A DNA stretch of 64,000 bases from Pseudomonas plecoglossicida NBRC 103162 = DSM 15088 (GCF_000730665.1 NZ_BBIV01000016.1:1-64000); one strand, 5' to 3'. Numbered from the stretch's first letter, positions 9,244-19,778 are shown. Notes: generated by a model from the letters alone, not told the origin. Translations and numbers: made by a program.

Positions 9244-9855
9244 ATGAGCGAACCCACCGACCGCGACGAACGCCACCTGGCGCGCATGCAGCGCAAGAAG
9301 GCGATCATCGACGAGCGCATTGCCAATTCCCCTAACGAATGCGGCCTGCTGCTGGTGCTGACCGGCAACGGCAAGGGCAAGAGCAGCTCGGCTTTCGGCA
9401 TGCTCGCCCGTGCCCTGGGCCATGGCATGCAGTGCGGCGTGGTGCAGTTCATCAAGGGCCGCAACAGCACCGGTGAAGAACTGTTCTTCCGGCGCTTTCC
9501 CGAGCAGGTGCGCTACCACGTGATGGGCGAAGGCTTCACCTGGGAAACCCAGGACCGCCAACGCGACATCGCCGCCGCCGAAGCGGCCTGGGCCGTCTCG
9601 CGCCAGTTGCTGCAGGACCCGTCCGTGCAATTCGTGGTGCTCGACGAACTGAACATCGCCCTCAAGCACGGCTACCTCGACCTCGACCAGGTGCTCGGCG
9701 ACATCCAGGCCCGGCCACCGATGCAGCACGTGATCGTCACCGGCCGCGCCGCCAAGCCCGAGATGATCGAGCTGGCCGATACCGTCACCGAGATGGGCAT
9801 GCTCAAGCACGCCTTCCAGGCCGGTATCCGTGCGCAGAAGGGCGTGGAACTGTGA
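9244..9855 (+). CDS. cobO: Cob(I)yrinic acid a,c-diamide adenosyltransferase
   Basis: CobO transfers the 5'-deoxyadenosyl group from ATP to the reduced cobalt of the corrinoid ring. The 203-residue protein has an N-terminal basic helix, the P-loop-like motif GNGKGKSS (residues 41-48) and the family blocks GVVQFIKG and VVLDELNIALKHGYL. Longer in-frame starts run through the riboswitch and are rejected; ATG 9244 follows GGAGAAACCTG. It is the first gene of the cob operon, and its stop overlaps the GTG start of cobB, indicating coupled translation. Confidence 0.95.
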   Translation: MSEPTDRDERHLARMQRKKAIIDERIANSPNECGLLLVLTGNGKGKSSSAFGMLARALGHGMQCGVVQFIKGRNSTGEELFFRRFPEQVRYHVMGEGFTWETQDRQRDIAAAEAAWAVSRQLLQDPSVQFVVLDELNIALKHGYLDLDQVLGDIQARPPMQHVIVTGRAAKPEMIELADTVTEMGMLKHAFQAGIRAQKGVEL

Positions 9856-11147
9856 GCCAAGCCCGCCATTGCCCGGCCGTATTGATCGCGGCGCCAGCCT
9901 CCGGGCAGGGCAAGACTACTGTCACCGCCGCCTTGGCGCGCCTGCACCGCAACCTTGGACGCAAGGTGCGGGTGTTCAAGTGCGGGCCGGACTTTCTCGA
10001 CCCGATGATCCTCGAACGGGCCAGCGGTGCGCCGGTGTACCAGCTGGACCTGTGGATGATCGGCGCCCGGGAAAGCCGTCGCCTGCTGTGGGAGGCGGCC
10101 GGCGAGGCCGACCTGATTCTCATCGAAGGGGTGATGGGGCTGTTCGACGGAACGCCGTCGAGCGCCGACCTGGCCCGTCATTTCGGCGTGCCGGTGCTGG
10201 CCGTGATCGATGGCACGGCCATGGCCCAGACCTTTGGCGCCCTGGCCCTGGGCCTGGCGCGTTACCAGGCCGACCTGCCATTCGCCGGGGTGCTGGCCAA
10301 CCGGGTCGGCAGTCTGCGCCACGCGCAGCTCCTCGAAGGCAGCCTGACCGAGGGCCTGCGCTGGTATGGCGGCCTTTCCCGCGAGCGCGGCATCGAGTTG
10401 CCCAGCCGCCACCTGGGCCTGGTTCAGGCCAGCGAACTCAACGACCTGGATGCACGCCTGGATGCCGCCGCCGAAGCCTTGGGTGCGAGCTGCGACGCCA
10501 CCTTGCCACCGCCGGTGACGTTCGCCGAGCCTGAGCCGCAAGCGTGCGCTGCAGCGTTGGCCGGTGTACGCGTCGGTGTAGCCCGCGACGAGGCCTTCGC
10601 CTTTACCTATGGCGCCAACCTTGACTTGCTGCGCCAGCTTGGTGCGCAACTGACGTTCTTCTCGCCGCTGCACGACCGGGAACTGCCCGAGGTCGACAGC
10701 CTTTACCTGCCGGGTGGCTACCCTGAACTGCATCACCACGCGCTGGCTGCCAACACGCCGATGTGCGAGGCGATCCGCGCCCACCATGGCGCAGGCAAAC
10801 CGCTGCTGGCCGAGTGCGGCGGCATGCTTTACCTGCTCGATGCCTTGACCGATGTGGCGGGCGAACGCGCCGAACTGCTCGGCCTGCTGGCGGGCGAAGC
10901 GACCATGCAGAAGCGCCTGGCAGCCTTGGCGTTGCAAGCGGTGGAGTTACCGGAGGGTACCCTGCGCGGGCACACCTACCATCACTCGCTGACCAGCACC
11001 GAACTGCAGCCGATCGCCCGCGGCCTGAGCCCCAATGGTGGGCGCGGCAACGAAGCGGTCTATCGCCTGGGCCGCTTGACGGCCTCTTACGTGCACTTCT
11101 ATTTCCCCTCCAACCCCGAGGCGACGGCGGCGCTGCTGCAACCATGA
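9852..11147 (+). CDS. cobB: Cobyrinate a,c-diamide synthase
   Basis: This enzyme uses ATP and glutamine to amidate the a and c side chains of the corrin ring. The 431-residue protein has an N-terminal dethiobiotin-synthetase-like ATPase domain (APASGQGKTTVTAAL, residues about 14-26) and a C-terminal class I glutamine amidotransferase domain with the nucleophile C322 in LLAECGGM. The start is GTG 9852 within a GTGA overlap of the cobO stop. Its own stop overlaps the bluB ATG. Confidence 0.95.
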   Translation: MSQARHCPAVLIAAPASGQGKTTVTAALARLHRNLGRKVRVFKCGPDFLDPMILERASGAPVYQLDLWMIGARESRRLLWEAAGEADLILIEGVMGLFDGTPSSADLARHFGVPVLAVIDGTAMAQTFGALALGLARYQADLPFAGVLANRVGSLRHAQLLEGSLTEGLRWYGGLSRERGIELPSRHLGLVQASELNDLDARLDAAAEALGASCDATLPPPVTFAEPEPQACAAALAGVRVGVARDEAFAFTYGANLDLLRQLGAQLTFFSPLHDRELPEVDSLYLPGGYPELHHHALAANTPMCEAIRAHHGAGKPLLAECGGMLYLLDALTDVAGERAELLGLLAGEATMQKRLAALALQAVELPEGTLRGHTYHHSLTSTELQPIARGLSPNGGRGNEAVYRLGRLTASYVHFYFPSNPEATAALLQP

Positions 11148-11794
11148 GCGAACACGCTTTCAGCGACGCCGAGCGCGCCGCGATCTACCGGGCCATCGGC
11201 GAGCGCCGCGACATGCGTCACTTCGCTGGCGGCACGGTGGCCCCCGAGCTGCTGGGGCGCCTGCTGGCTGCCGCGCACCAGGCGCCCAGCGTCGGCCTGA
11301 TGCAGCCCTGGCGCTTCATCCGCATCAGCCAGCGCGAGCTGCGCCAGCGCATCCAGGCATTGGTCGAGCAGGAGCGGGTGCGCACGGCCGAGGCCCTGGG
11401 TGAGCGTTCCGACGATTTCATGAAGCTCAAGGTCGAAGGCATCGACGACTGCGCCGAAGTGTTGGTGGCAGCCCTGATGGACAATCGCGAACCCCATGTA
11501 TTCGGCCGCCGCACCCTGCCCGAGATGGACCTGGCCTCGCTGGCCTGCGCCATCCAGAACCTGTGGCTGGCAGCGCGGGCCGAGGGGCTGGGCATGGGCT
11601 GGGTATCGCTGTTCGACCCGCAGGCGCTGGCCGAGCTGCTGGGCATGCCCGCCGGGGCCAAGCCGGTCGCGGTGCTGTGCCTGGGGCCGGTGACCGCGTT
11701 CTACCCGGCCCCGATGCTGGCCCTGGAGCATTGGGCCGAGGAACGGCCCTTGAGTGAAATGCTGTACGAAAACCAATGGGGAGAGCGCCCATGA
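11144..11794 (+). CDS. bluB: 5,6-dimethylbenzimidazole synthase BluB
   Basis: BluB cannibalises reduced FMN with oxygen to make 5,6-dimethylbenzimidazole, the lower ligand of B12, so this operon is set up for aerobic lower-ligand synthesis. The 216-residue protein has the nitroreductase-like fold with signature blocks [27 protein letters not shown] and [17 protein letters not shown] 11144 overlaps the cobB stop (ATGA), and its own stop overlaps the start of the cbiB-type gene. Confidence 0.95.
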   Translation: MSEHAFSDAERAAIYRAIGERRDMRHFAGGTVAPELLGRLLAAAHQAPSVGLMQPWRFIRISQRELRQRIQALVEQERVRTAEALGERSDDFMKLKVEGIDDCAEVLVAALMDNREPHVFGRRTLPEMDLASLACAIQNLWLAARAEGLGMGWVSLFDPQALAELLGMPAGAKPVAVLCLGPVTAFYPAPMLALEHWAEERPLSEMLYENQWGERP

Positions 11795-12699
11795 GCGTGG
11801 CCTTGCTGACCGTGGCCGGCGTGGCCCTGGATGCCTTGCTGGGCGAGCCCCGGCGACGCCACCCGCTGGTGGGCTTTGGCAACCTGGCATCGCACCTGGA
11901 GCGGCGCCTGAACGCCGGTGGCCGTGGCTGGCGCAGCCATGGCGTGAGTGCCTGGTTCCTGGCCGTGGTGCCCTTGACCCTGATCGCGCTGATTCTGTCC
12001 TGGCTGCCCTATGTCGGCTGGCTGGTGGAGGTGCTGGCGCTGTACTGCGCACTGGGCCTGCGCAGCCTCGGCGAGCACGTGCTGCCGGTGGCCAGTGCCT
12101 TGCGCCAGGGCGACCTGGAAGAGGCAAGGCGGCGTGTCGGCTACCTGGTCAGCCGCGAGACCCGCGAGCTGGATGAGCCCGCCGTGGCCCGGGCGGCTAC
12201 CGAGTCGGTGCTGGAGAACGGCAGCGATGCGGTGTTCGCTGCGTTGTTCTGGTTCATCGTCGCCGGCGCACCCGGGGTCGTGCTGTATCGCCTGAGCAAT
12301 ACCCTGGATGCCATGTGGGGCTATCGCAACGAGCGCTTCGAGCGTTTCGGCTGGTGCGCGGCACGCATCGACGACGGGCTCAACTATATTCCCGCCAGGC
12401 TGGTGGCGCTGACCTATGCGCTGCTCGGCAAGACCCGCCTGGCGCTGGCCTGCTGGCGCAACCAGGCGCCCCTTTGGGACAGCCCCAATGCCGGCCCGGT
12501 CATGGCTGCCGGGGCCGGTGCCCTCGGGGTCGAACTCGGTGGCCCGGCGGTGTATCACGGCGAGCTGCACGAGCGCCCGCGCCTGGGCGAGGGGCCGATG
12601 GCCGATGCCGATGCCATCGAACGTGGCTGCAGTCTGGTGCAGCGCGGCGTGTGGTTGTGGCTGTTGTTGATCTGCCTTGGAGCGTACCTCGATGCTTGA
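11791..12699 (+). CDS. cobD: Adenosylcobinamide-phosphate synthase (CbiB/CobD type)
   Basis: This membrane enzyme attaches the aminopropanol (phosphate) arm to adenosylcobyric acid. The 302-residue protein is multi-spanning, with family blocks [54 protein letters not shown] and [24 protein letters not shown] (read here as [11 protein letters not shown]). It overlaps bluB upstream and the decarboxylase gene downstream by a few bases. The name cobD follows the Pseudomonas denitrificans convention; in Salmonella terms this is cbiB. Confidence 0.93.
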   Translation: MSVALLTVAGVALDALLGEPRRRHPLVGFGNLASHLERRLNAGGRGWRSHGVSAWFLAVVPLTLIALILSWLPYVGWLVEVLALYCALGLRSLGEHVLPVASALRQGDLEEARRRVGYLVSRETRELDEPAVARAATESVLENGSDAVFAALFWFIVAGAPGVVLYRLSNTLDAMWGYRNERFERFGWCAARIDDGLNYIPARLVALTYALLGKTRLALACWRNQAPLWDSPNAGPVMAAGAGALGVELGGPAVYHGELHERPRLGEGPMADADAIERGCSLVQRGVWLWLLLICLGAYLDA

Positions 12700-13684
12700 A
12701 CACGGTGGCCGCCTGTTGCGGGCGATACGGCAGTACGGCATTGCTCGCGAACATTGGCTCGACCTGTCCAGCGGCATTGCCCCCTGGCCATACCCGATCC
12801 CGGAGATTCCCGTGGATGCCTGGGCGCGCCTGCCGGAAACGGACGACGGCCTGGAAGCCGCAGCATGCCTTTACTACGGCGCCCGCCAAGTGATGGCGGT
12901 GGCCGGCTCCCAGGCGGCCATCCAGGCCCTGCCGCACCTGCGCGCGCGCGGTCGCGTCGGCGTGCTGTCGCCGTGTTATGCCGAGCATCCGCACGCTTGG
13001 CTACGCGCCGGACACACGCTGGTCGAGCTGCAGGAGGCCCAGGTCGAGGCGGCCCTCGACAGCCTCGATGTGCTGGTGCTGGTCAACCCCAACAACCCGA
13101 CCGGCCACCGTGTGCCCCGCGAACGCCTGCTGCACTGGCATGCCCGCCTGGCCGCGCGCCGTGGCTGGTTGCTGGTCGACGAAGCGTTCATGGATAACAC
13201 ACCGGAGCACAGCGTGGTCGACTGCGCCGAACGCCCCGGCCTGATCGTGCTGCGCTCGTTCGGCAAGTTCTTTGGCCTGGCGGGTGTACGGCTGGGCTGC
13301 GTGGCTGCCGAATGGCCGTTGCTGCAGCGCCTGGCCGAGAACCTCGGCCCGTGGACAGTCAGTGGCCCGACCCGGGTCCTGGCCCAGGCGTGCTTCGCCG
13401 ATCAAGCCGCCCATCAGGCACAGATCCGGCGCTGCACCCAGGCCAGCCAACGGTTGGCGGCGCTGCTGCAGAACAACGGCCTGCTCCCCAGCGGCGGCTG
13501 TGACCTGTTCCAGTACGTGCGCAGCGATCGCGCTGCGCTCCTTCACGATTTTCTCGCCCGCCGCGGCATCCTGGTCCGCCTGTTCGAGCAGCCCGCTGCC
13601 GTGCGCCTGGGCCTGCCTGCCTGCGAAGCGGACGAACAGCGCCTGGCCCAGGCGTTGGCGGCTTATCACAAGGAAACGGCATGA
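12692..13684 (+). CDS. cobC: Threonine-phosphate decarboxylase (PLP enzyme)
   Basis: This aminotransferase-fold enzyme decarboxylates L-threonine O-3-phosphate to supply the aminopropanol arm of B12. The 330-residue protein shows [11 protein letters not shown] near the N-terminus, [10 protein letters not shown] in the middle and the PLP lysine K192 in [16 protein letters not shown]. The start at 12692 lies inside the 3' end of cobD (8-base overlap), and the stop overlaps cobQ. The name follows the P. denitrificans convention; the Salmonella name is cobD. Confidence 0.93.
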   Translation: MLEHGGRLLRAIRQYGIAREHWLDLSSGIAPWPYPIPEIPVDAWARLPETDDGLEAAACLYYGARQVMAVAGSQAAIQALPHLRARGRVGVLSPCYAEHPHAWLRAGHTLVELQEAQVEAALDSLDVLVLVNPNNPTGHRVPRERLLHWHARLAARRGWLLVDEAFMDNTPEHSVVDCAERPGLIVLRSFGKFFGLAGVRLGCVAAEWPLLQRLAENLGPWTVSGPTRVLAQACFADQAAHQAQIRRCTQASQRLAALLQNNGLLPSGGCDLFQYVRSDRAALLHDFLARRGILVRLFEQPAAVRLGLPACEADEQRLAQALAAYHKETA

Positions 13685-15135
13685 CCACTCTCATGGTGCA
13701 AGGCACCACCTCCGATGCCGGCAAGAGCACGCTGGTCACTGCCCTGTGCCGTTGGGTGCTGCGCCAGGGCATCGGCGTGGTGCCGTTCAAGCCCCAGAAC
13801 ATGGCGCTCAACAGCGCGGTGACTGCCGACGGTGGCGAGATCGGCCGCGCCCAGGCGGTACAGGCCCAGGCCTGCCGGTTGGCGCCGCATACCGACATGA
13901 ACCCGGTGCTGCTCAAGCCCAACAGCGACACTGGCGCCCAGGTGATCATCCATGGGCGCGCGGTCACCAGCATGAATGCCGTGGCTTACCACGACTACAA
14001 GGTCGTCGCCATGCAGGCGGTGCTGGCTTCGCATCGACGCCTGGAAGCGGCCTATCCGGTGGTGATGGTCGAAGGCGCGGGCTCGCCGGCCGAGATCAAC
14101 CTGCGCGCGGGCGACATCGCCAACATGGGCTTCGCCGAAGCAGTCGACTGCCCGGTGATACTGGTCGCCGACATCGACCGCGGCGGCGTCTTCGCCCACC
14201 TGGTCGGTACCTTGGACTTGCTGTCGCCCAGCGAACAGGCGCGGGTCAAGGGGTTCGTCATCAACCGCTTTCGCGGTGACATAGCCCTGCTGCAGCCTGG
14301 CCTTGACTGGCTGGAAGCGCGCACGGGCAAACCGGTGCTGGGCGTGCTGCCCTATGTCATTGACCTGCACCTGGAGGCCGAGGACGGCATCGACGTGCGC
14401 CAGGGCAGCAAGCATGATCGCGTGCTCAAGGTCATCGTCCCGGTGCTGCCGCGTATCAGCAACCACACCGATTTCGACCCTCTGCGCCTGCACCCGCAGG
14501 TGGACTTGCAGTTCATCGGCCCTGGCCAGCCGATCCCGGTGGCCGACCTGATCATCCTGCCAGGCTCCAAGAGCGTGCGTGGCGACCTGGCGCAACTGCG
14601 CGAGCGCGGCTGGGACACGGCGATCTCCCGCCACCTGCGCTACGGCGGCAAGCTGATCGGCATTTGCGGCGGCCTGCAGATGCTAGGCCACGAGGTGCAC
14701 GACCCACTGGGCCTGGAAGGGCCGGCAGGCTCCAGCCCGGGGCTGGGGCTGCTCGATTACGCCACGATACTCGAAGCCGACAAGCAGCTGCGCAACGTGG
14801 CCGGCACCTTGAGCCTGGAGGGTTCGCCCGTGGCGGGTTATGAAATACATGCCGGCGTGACCACTGGCGCTGCGCTGGAACGACCCGCCGTACAGCTCGC
14901 CGACGGCCGCCTCGACGGTGCCGTCAGCGCCGACGGCCAGATCCTCGCCACCTATCTGCATGGCCTGTTCGAAGGCAGCCAGTCGTGCGCTTCGCTGTTG
15001 CGCTGGGCGGGGCTGGAAGCGGTGCAGACCATCGATTACGAGGCTCTGCGCGAACGCGATATCGAGCGCCTGGCCGACCTGGTCGAGCAGCACCTGGATA
15101 CCGACCGCCTGCGCCAATTGTGTGGAGTGGCCTGA
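13681..15135 (+). CDS. cobQ: Cobyric acid synthase
   Basis: CobQ performs the four glutamine-dependent amidations on side chains b, d, e and g, turning adenosylcobyrinate diamide into cobyric acid. The 484-residue protein starts with the ATPase motif [11 protein letters not shown] and [10 protein letters not shown]. The C-terminal amidotransferase domain carries the nucleophile C329 in [12 protein letters not shown] and a late catalytic His in TYLHGLFE. Its ATG overlaps the preceding stop; one base separates its stop from cobU. Confidence 0.96.
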   Translation: MTTLMVQGTTSDAGKSTLVTALCRWVLRQGIGVVPFKPQNMALNSAVTADGGEIGRAQAVQAQACRLAPHTDMNPVLLKPNSDTGAQVIIHGRAVTSMNAVAYHDYKVVAMQAVLASHRRLEAAYPVVMVEGAGSPAEINLRAGDIANMGFAEAVDCPVILVADIDRGGVFAHLVGTLDLLSPSEQARVKGFVINRFRGDIALLQPGLDWLEARTGKPVLGVLPYVIDLHLEAEDGIDVRQGSKHDRVLKVIVPVLPRISNHTDFDPLRLHPQVDLQFIGPGQPIPVADLIILPGSKSVRGDLAQLRERGWDTAISRHLRYGGKLIGICGGLQMLGHEVHDPLGLEGPAGSSPGLGLLDYATILEADKQLRNVAGTLSLEGSPVAGYEIHAGVTTGAALERPAVQLADGRLDGAVSADGQILATYLHGLFEGSQSCASLLRWAGLEAVQTIDYEALRERDIERLADLVEQHLDTDRLRQLCGVA

Positions 15136-15136
15136 C

Positions 15137-15658
15137 ATGCTCAACCTGATCCTCGGCGGCGCCCGCTCGGGCAAGAGCCGCCTGGCCGAACAACTGGCGA
15201 GCGACAGCGGCCTGCCGGTGACCTACATCGCCACCAGCCAGCCGCTGGACGGCGAAATGAGCGAACGGGTGCGCCTGCATCGGCAACGCCGACCCGCCGA
15301 CTGGGCGCTGGTCGAAGAGCCGCTGGCACTGGCCGCCGTGCTGCGCGCCGAAGCCGCCGAAGGGCGCTGCCTGCTGGTGGACTGCCTGACCCTGTGGCTG
15401 ACCAACCTGCTGATGCTCGATGACGAGCCACGCCTGGCGCAAGAACGCGATGCGCTGCTCGACTGCCTGGCGCAGCTGCCAGGCACGCTTATCCTGGTCA
15501 GCAACGAAACCGGCCTGGGCGTGGTGCCCATGGGCGAACTCACCCGGCGCTACGTCGATCAGGCCGGCTGGCTGCACCAGGACGTCGCCGAACGCTGCCA
15601 GCGCGTGGTGCTGACTGTCGCTGGCCTGCCTCTCATGCTCAAAGGACCTTCACTATGA
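15137..15658 (+). CDS. cobU: Adenosylcobinamide kinase / guanylyltransferase
   Basis: This bifunctional enzyme phosphorylates adenosylcobinamide and then adds GMP to activate it for lower-ligand attachment. The 173-residue protein has the P-loop GGARSGKS (residues 7-14), [13 protein letters not shown], the RRPADW block that contains the guanylylated-His region in this family (HRQRRPADW), and [21 protein letters not shown]. It is also called cobP. The stop overlaps the cobT start. Confidence 0.95.
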   Translation: MLNLILGGARSGKSRLAEQLASDSGLPVTYIATSQPLDGEMSERVRLHRQRRPADWALVEEPLALAAVLRAEAAEGRCLLVDCLTLWLTNLLMLDDEPRLAQERDALLDCLAQLPGTLILVSNETGLGVVPMGELTRRYVDQAGWLHQDVAERCQRVVLTVAGLPLMLKGPSL

Positions 15659-16710
15659 ACCAACCCTGGTGGCGCGATGCCTGCCAACCGCTCGACCACG
15701 CCGCCATGCAGCAGGCTCGCGCCCGCCAGCAGCAACTGACCAAGCCTGCCGGTTCGCTCGGCCAGCTGGAAGGCCTGGCGGTGACGCTGGCCGGGTTGCA
15801 AGGATGTGAGCGGCCGACCCTGGAGCAGGTCGCCATCACGATCTTCGCCGGCGACCACGGCGTGGTCGAGGAGGGCATCTCGGCCTACCCGCAGGCAGTC
15901 ACCGGGCAGATGCTGCGCAACTTCGTGGGCGGTGGGGCGGCGATCAGCGTATTGGCTCGCCAGCTGCAGGCCAGTCTCGAGGTAATCGACCTCGGTACGG
16001 TCGACCCGCACCTGGAACTGGCGGGCGTTCGCCATTTGCGCCTGGGCGCCGGCACGCGCAACTTCGCCCGTCAGCCAGCGATGACGGATGAGCAGCTGCA
16101 GGCGGCCCTGCAGGCGGGCCGCGACAGCGCCCGCCGCACCGCCGAAAAGGGTGCGCAGCTGTTCATCGGCGGTGAAATGGGCATCGGCAACACCACGGCC
16201 GCCGCAGCCCTGGCCAGCATTCTGCTGGGTTGCCCGGCGCGTGACCTCTGCGGCCCAGGCACCGGTCTGGACAGCGCTGGCGTATTGCACAAGGCCCAGG
16301 TGATCGAACGTGCCCTGGCGTTGCACGGTTTGCGCGCCGACCAGCCCCAACAGGCCCTGGCCTGCGTCGGTGGCTTCGAGATCGCGGCGTTGGCCGGCGC
16401 CTACCTGGCCTGCGCGCAACAGGGCATCGCGGTGCTGGTGGACGGTTTCATCTGCAGTGTCGCCGCGCTGGTGGCGGTGCGCCTCAATCCGCAATGCCGT
16501 GACTGGCTGCTGTTCGCACACCAGGGCGCCGAACCTGGGCACAAGGCCTTGCTCGCTGCGTTGCGCGCCGAGCCGCTGCTGGCGTTGGGCTTGCGCCTGG
16601 GCGAGGGTAGCGGTGCGGCCCTCGCCGTGCCGCTGTTGCGGCTGGCCTGTGCCCTGCACGGGCAGATGGCGACTTTCGCCGAAGCGGCGGTGGCGGATCG
16701 CCCGGCATGA
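15655..16710 (+). CDS. cobT: Nicotinate-nucleotide--dimethylbenzimidazole phosphoribosyltransferase
   Basis: CobT makes alpha-ribazole phosphate from dimethylbenzimidazole (the BluB product) and nicotinate mononucleotide. The 351-residue protein shows [34 protein letters not shown], the [15 protein letters not shown] block and the late catalytic-Glu region [24 protein letters not shown]. It overlaps cobU at its start and the phosphatase gene at its stop. Confidence 0.95.
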   Translation: MNQPWWRDACQPLDHAAMQQARARQQQLTKPAGSLGQLEGLAVTLAGLQGCERPTLEQVAITIFAGDHGVVEEGISAYPQAVTGQMLRNFVGGGAAISVLARQLQASLEVIDLGTVDPHLELAGVRHLRLGAGTRNFARQPAMTDEQLQAALQAGRDSARRTAEKGAQLFIGGEMGIGNTTAAAALASILLGCPARDLCGPGTGLDSAGVLHKAQVIERALALHGLRADQPQQALACVGGFEIAALAGAYLACAQQGIAVLVDGFICSVAALVAVRLNPQCRDWLLFAHQGAEPGHKALLAALRAEPLLALGLRLGEGSGAALAVPLLRLACALHGQMATFAEAAVADRPA

Positions 16711-17273
16711 TCCTCGACCTGCTGCGCCATGGTGAAACCGAGCACGGCGGCGGCCTGCGCGGCAGCCTCGACGACGCCCTGACCGAAAAAGGCTGGGCGC
16801 AGATGCGCCAGGCCGTGATCGCCGGAGGGCCTTGGCACGTGCTGGTCAGCTCGCCCTTGCAACGATGCGCACGCTTTGCCGACGAACTGGGAGCGCGCCT
16901 GGGCTTGCCGGTGCACTATGAACCTGCCCTGCAAGAGCTGCATTTCGGCGAGTGGGAAGGGCGCAGCGCCCTGCAGATCATGGAAACCCAAGCCGACCAA
17001 CTGGGGCGCTTCTGGGCTGACCCGTATGCCTGTACGCCGCCCGCTGGCGAGCCGGTCAGTGCCTTCGCCGAGCGTGTCCTGGCGGGTATCGAACGGTTGC
17101 GACTGCAGCACGCTGGCAAGCGTGTATTGCTCGTCACCCATGGCGGTGTCATGCGTTTGCTGTTGGCACGAGCACGCGGTTTGCCCAGGGAGCAGTTGCT
17201 GCAGGTAGAGGTTGGCCATGGGGCGCTGGTGCAGCTGGAGTTATCGGGCGACCTGCTGCGGGAGGTCAGCTGA
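16707..17273 (+). CDS. Alpha-ribazole-5'-phosphate phosphatase (histidine phosphatase family)
   Basis: This 188-residue enzyme is a phosphoglycerate-mutase-like phosphatase with the phosphohistidine motif [10 protein letters not shown] (R7-H8-G9) and the second catalytic histidine in [11 protein letters not shown]. Within the cob operon the expected substrate is alpha-ribazole phosphate or adenosylcobalamin 5'-phosphate, removing the phosphate around the CobS step. It would be CobC in Salmonella naming, a name used here for the decarboxylase, so no symbol is given. The start overlaps the cobT stop. Confidence 0.9.
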   Translation: MILDLLRHGETEHGGGLRGSLDDALTEKGWAQMRQAVIAGGPWHVLVSSPLQRCARFADELGARLGLPVHYEPALQELHFGEWEGRSALQIMETQADQLGRFWADPYACTPPAGEPVSAFAERVLAGIERLRLQHAGKRVLLVTHGGVMRLLLARARGLPREQLLQVEVGHGALVQLELSGDLLREVS

Positions 17274-17274
17274 G

Positions 17275-18009
17275 ATGCTGCCCTTGTGGATCGCCCTGCA
17301 ATTTCTCAGCAGCCTGCCGGTAAGTCTGCCAGGCATGCCCGCGCCACAGGAAATGGGGCGCTCGTTGCTGTACTACCCCGTCGTGGGACTGTTGTTCGGC
17401 CTGCTGCTGTGGCTGGCCAGTCACCTGCTGCAAGGCACGCCTGCGCCGCTGCAGGCAGCCTTGCTGCTGACGCTGTGGGTACTGCTCAGCGGGGCCTTGC
17501 ACCTGGACGGGCTGGCCGACAGCGCCGACGCCTGGCTCGGCGGGTTCGGCGACCGGGAGCGCACGCTGCAGATCATGAAGGACCCGCGCAGCGGGCCGAT
17601 TGCCGTGGTGACTCTGGTGCTGGTGTTGCTGCTGAAGTTCTGCGCCTTGTGGGTGCTGCTCGAGCGCGGCGCTGGTGCGTTGCTGGTGCTGGCACCTGTG
17701 GTAGGGCGGACGGCGATGCTCGGTTTGTTCCTCAGTACGCCCTACGTCCGAAAGAATGGCCTGGGGCAGGCCTTGGCTGAGCACCTGCCCAGGCGTACCG
17801 CCGGCTGGGTGCTGCTGGCCAGCTTGCTGGCGTGCCTGCTGGTTGGCGGCTGGGGATCAGTCTGGCCGATGCTGCTGGCCCTGGGGGTGTTCTGCTGGTT
17901 GCGACGGCTGATGTGTCAACGCCTGGGCGGAATGACCGGAGATACCGCCGGGGCGTTGCTGGAACTGCTTGAACTGACGGTTCTGCTGGGGTTGGCGCTC
18001 ACCCATTGA
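17275..18009 (+). CDS. cobS: Adenosylcobinamide-GDP ribazoletransferase
   Basis: CobS is the membrane-bound last enzyme, joining adenosylcobinamide-GDP to alpha-ribazole (or its phosphate). The 244-residue protein is very hydrophobic with many predicted helices. The conserved acidic motif LHLDGLADSADAWLGG binds the metal-nucleotide, and GGMTGDTAGALLELLE near the C-terminus is also a family block. It begins one base after the phosphatase stop and is the last gene of the operon. No clear intrinsic terminator follows. Confidence 0.95.
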   Translation: MLPLWIALQFLSSLPVSLPGMPAPQEMGRSLLYYPVVGLLFGLLLWLASHLLQGTPAPLQAALLLTLWVLLSGALHLDGLADSADAWLGGFGDRERTLQIMKDPRSGPIAVVTLVLVLLLKFCALWVLLERGAGALLVLAPVVGRTAMLGLFLSTPYVRKNGLGQALAEHLPRRTAGWVLLASLLACLLVGGWGSVWPMLLALGVFCWLRRLMCQRLGGMTGDTAGALLELLELTVLLGLALTH

Positions 18010-18121
18010 GCCGGTGTTGTTGCATCACGCTCTGTCATCTTCGGTAATGCATCCGTTTCACTTCCGGCATCCATGCACGGTTATCCTCGGCCTTCCGTTC
18101 AACTGGCCAGGGAGGCCTTGC

Positions 18122-19300
18122 ATGCGTCATCGGATCCTTGCCAGTTTGCTGGCGTTACTTGCTCCACTGGCCACCGCCGCCGACCTCATCGATTTCTGGA
18201 ATGTCCCCCGTCACGGCGGCAACAGCTTCAATCGCCTGCCGCCCGATCAGGCTTACTTCGAGGCCTTGCGTGGTTATGGTGCGACCTGGGTACGGCTTTC
18301 CTACGACAAGTGGCAGCCGGCACGGCGCGACTTTCTCCTCGGCGATGCCGACCATTACCAAGGCCTGCCTGAAACAGATCTGAAACGACTGCGCGACACC
18401 CTTGACCGTGCCCATCAGGCCGGCCTGAAGGTGGTCGTGGCGCCGCTGTCCTTGCCAGGCATGCGCTGGTCGCAGAACAACCAAGGCCAGTTCGATGACC
18501 GATTGTGGCAGGACAAACGCTACTGGTCACAGGCTGCCGCATTCTGGCGCGACCTGGCCCGTGAGTTGAAAGACCCCCCGGCCATTGCTGCCTACAACCT
18601 GATCAACGAGCCGGCCCCCGAGAAACAGGGCGGCCTCGCCGAACACGCGCCTGCCCGGGACATGCAGCAGTGGTATGCACACGCGATAGGCAGCGCGCGT
18701 GACTTGCCTGCGTTCTACCGGCAATTGCTGGCGGCTATTCGTGAAGTGGACGAGCATACCCCGGTCATGGTCGACGCCGGTTGGTATGCGAGCGCCGATG
18801 CGTACAGCTACTGGCCGGCGGCGCTTCAGGACGAGCGCGTGCTCTACAGCGTGCACATGTACGAACCCTATGCCGCCACGAGTGCACCCAACATGACGCG
18901 CAAGCAGCCTTATGCCTATCCCGGACCGGTGCAGTTCGCCGGGGAGCGCCAGCAATGGGACGGCGAGCGCGTTGCACACTACCTTGCCCAGCCACTGGCA
19001 TGGGCGGATGCGATGAAGGTGCCGCGCTCACGGCTGGTGATTGGCGAATTTGGCTGCATGCGCCGCTTGTCAGGCTGTCGGCAATACCTGGAGGATGTGC
19101 TTTCGGTGCTGCAACGTCACCGGCTGCACTGGGCGTTCTACAGTTTTCGAGAAGACAATTGGGACGGGATGGACTACGAACTGGGCTCGGCGAAGGTGCC
19201 GTGGCGCTACTGGCAGGCCATCGAGGAGGGGGCCCCAGACCTGTTGCCACGGCGCGCCACGCCCGAGTTCGAGCCTATTCGACAGGCCTTACATCCATGA
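18122..19300 (+). CDS. Secreted glycoside hydrolase family 5 (cellulase-like)
   Basis: This is a predicted periplasmic or secreted GH5 endoglycanase of 392 residues. ATG 18122 has AGGGAGG upstream and opens a classic signal peptide (MRHRILASLLALLAPLATAA). The acid/base glutamate is E163 in NLINEPAP and the nucleophile is probably E309 in VIGEFGC; HMYEPY and the WAFYSFREDNWDG strand fit the barrel. The substrate (cellulose, mannan or a self-made polysaccharide) cannot be told. It starts 112 bases after cobS and ends just before the marR gene, with no other carbohydrate genes nearby. Confidence 0.85.
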   Translation: MRHRILASLLALLAPLATAADLIDFWNVPRHGGNSFNRLPPDQAYFEALRGYGATWVRLSYDKWQPARRDFLLGDADHYQGLPETDLKRLRDTLDRAHQAGLKVVVAPLSLPGMRWSQNNQGQFDDRLWQDKRYWSQAAAFWRDLARELKDPPAIAAYNLINEPAPEKQGGLAEHAPARDMQQWYAHAIGSARDLPAFYRQLLAAIREVDEHTPVMVDAGWYASADAYSYWPAALQDERVLYSVHMYEPYAATSAPNMTRKQPYAYPGPVQFAGERQQWDGERVAHYLAQPLAWADAMKVPRSRLVIGEFGCMRRLSGCRQYLEDVLSVLQRHRLHWAFYSFREDNWDGMDYELGSAKVPWRYWQAIEEGAPDLLPRRATPEFEPIRQALHP

Positions 19301-19323
19301 AATTTCTTGCAACATCCATCATG

Positions 19324-19337
19324 CGGGTATATACACG
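19324..19337. promoter_or_regulatory. Putative MarR operator upstream of marR
   Basis: The sequence CGGGTATATACACG differs at one base from the perfect palindrome found before the adjacent MFS gene. It ends five bases before the marR start codon, so a bound regulator would block its own expression. Confidence 0.6.
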
Positions 19338-19342
19338 TATCC

Positions 19343-19747
19343 ATGCTGACCAGTGAATGCATCTGCACCCATCTGCGTCGTGCCGCCCGCAGGGTGAGCC
19401 GACATTACGACGAGGCCCTTGCCGGCTTCGACATCAACGTTGCCCAGTTTTCCCTTCTGCGCCATCTGCAGCGGCTCGACCGCCCCAGCATCACCAGCCT
19501 TGCCGAGGCCATGGGCCTGGAGCGCAGCACCTTGGGCCGCAACCTGCGGGTGCTCGAGGCTGAAGGGCTGGTGGCGTTGATCGACGGTGACGACCAGCGC
19601 AACCGCGTGGTGCTGCTGACCGAGGCGGGTGCGGCGCGCTTGCGGCTTGCCCATCCGGCCTGGGAGCAGGCCCAGCAGTCGTTGGTGGAGCATTTGGGCG
19701 AAGGGCAGCGTGACGAGTTGGTGCGCTTGCTGGAACGGCTGGCCTGA
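19343..19747 (+). CDS. MarR family transcriptional regulator
   Basis: This is a 134-residue winged-helix repressor. The DNA-binding helices lie in the segment SITSLAEAMGLERSTLGRNL and the wing in ALIDGDDQRNRVVLLTEAG. ATG 19343 is chosen because the longer reading frame would run through the operator-like palindrome. It probably represses itself and the MFS gene 63 bases downstream, as both have nearly the same CGGGTATATACCCG element. The inducer is unknown. Ribosome site is poor, so translation may be weak. Confidence 0.85.
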   Translation: MLTSECICTHLRRAARRVSRHYDEALAGFDINVAQFSLLRHLQRLDRPSITSLAEAMGLERSTLGRNLRVLEAEGLVALIDGDDQRNRVVLLTEAGAARLRLAHPAWEQAQQSLVEHLGEGQRDELVRLLERLA

Positions 19748-19764
19748 CCGACTCCGATTGAGCG

Positions 19765-19778
19765 CGGGTATATACCCG
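19765..19778. promoter_or_regulatory. Putative MarR operator upstream of the MFS gene
   Basis: CGGGTATATACCCG is a perfect 14-bp palindrome located 32 bases before the MFS start, between it and the marR stop. A near copy precedes marR. The size and position are typical for a MarR dimer site. Confidence 0.65.
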
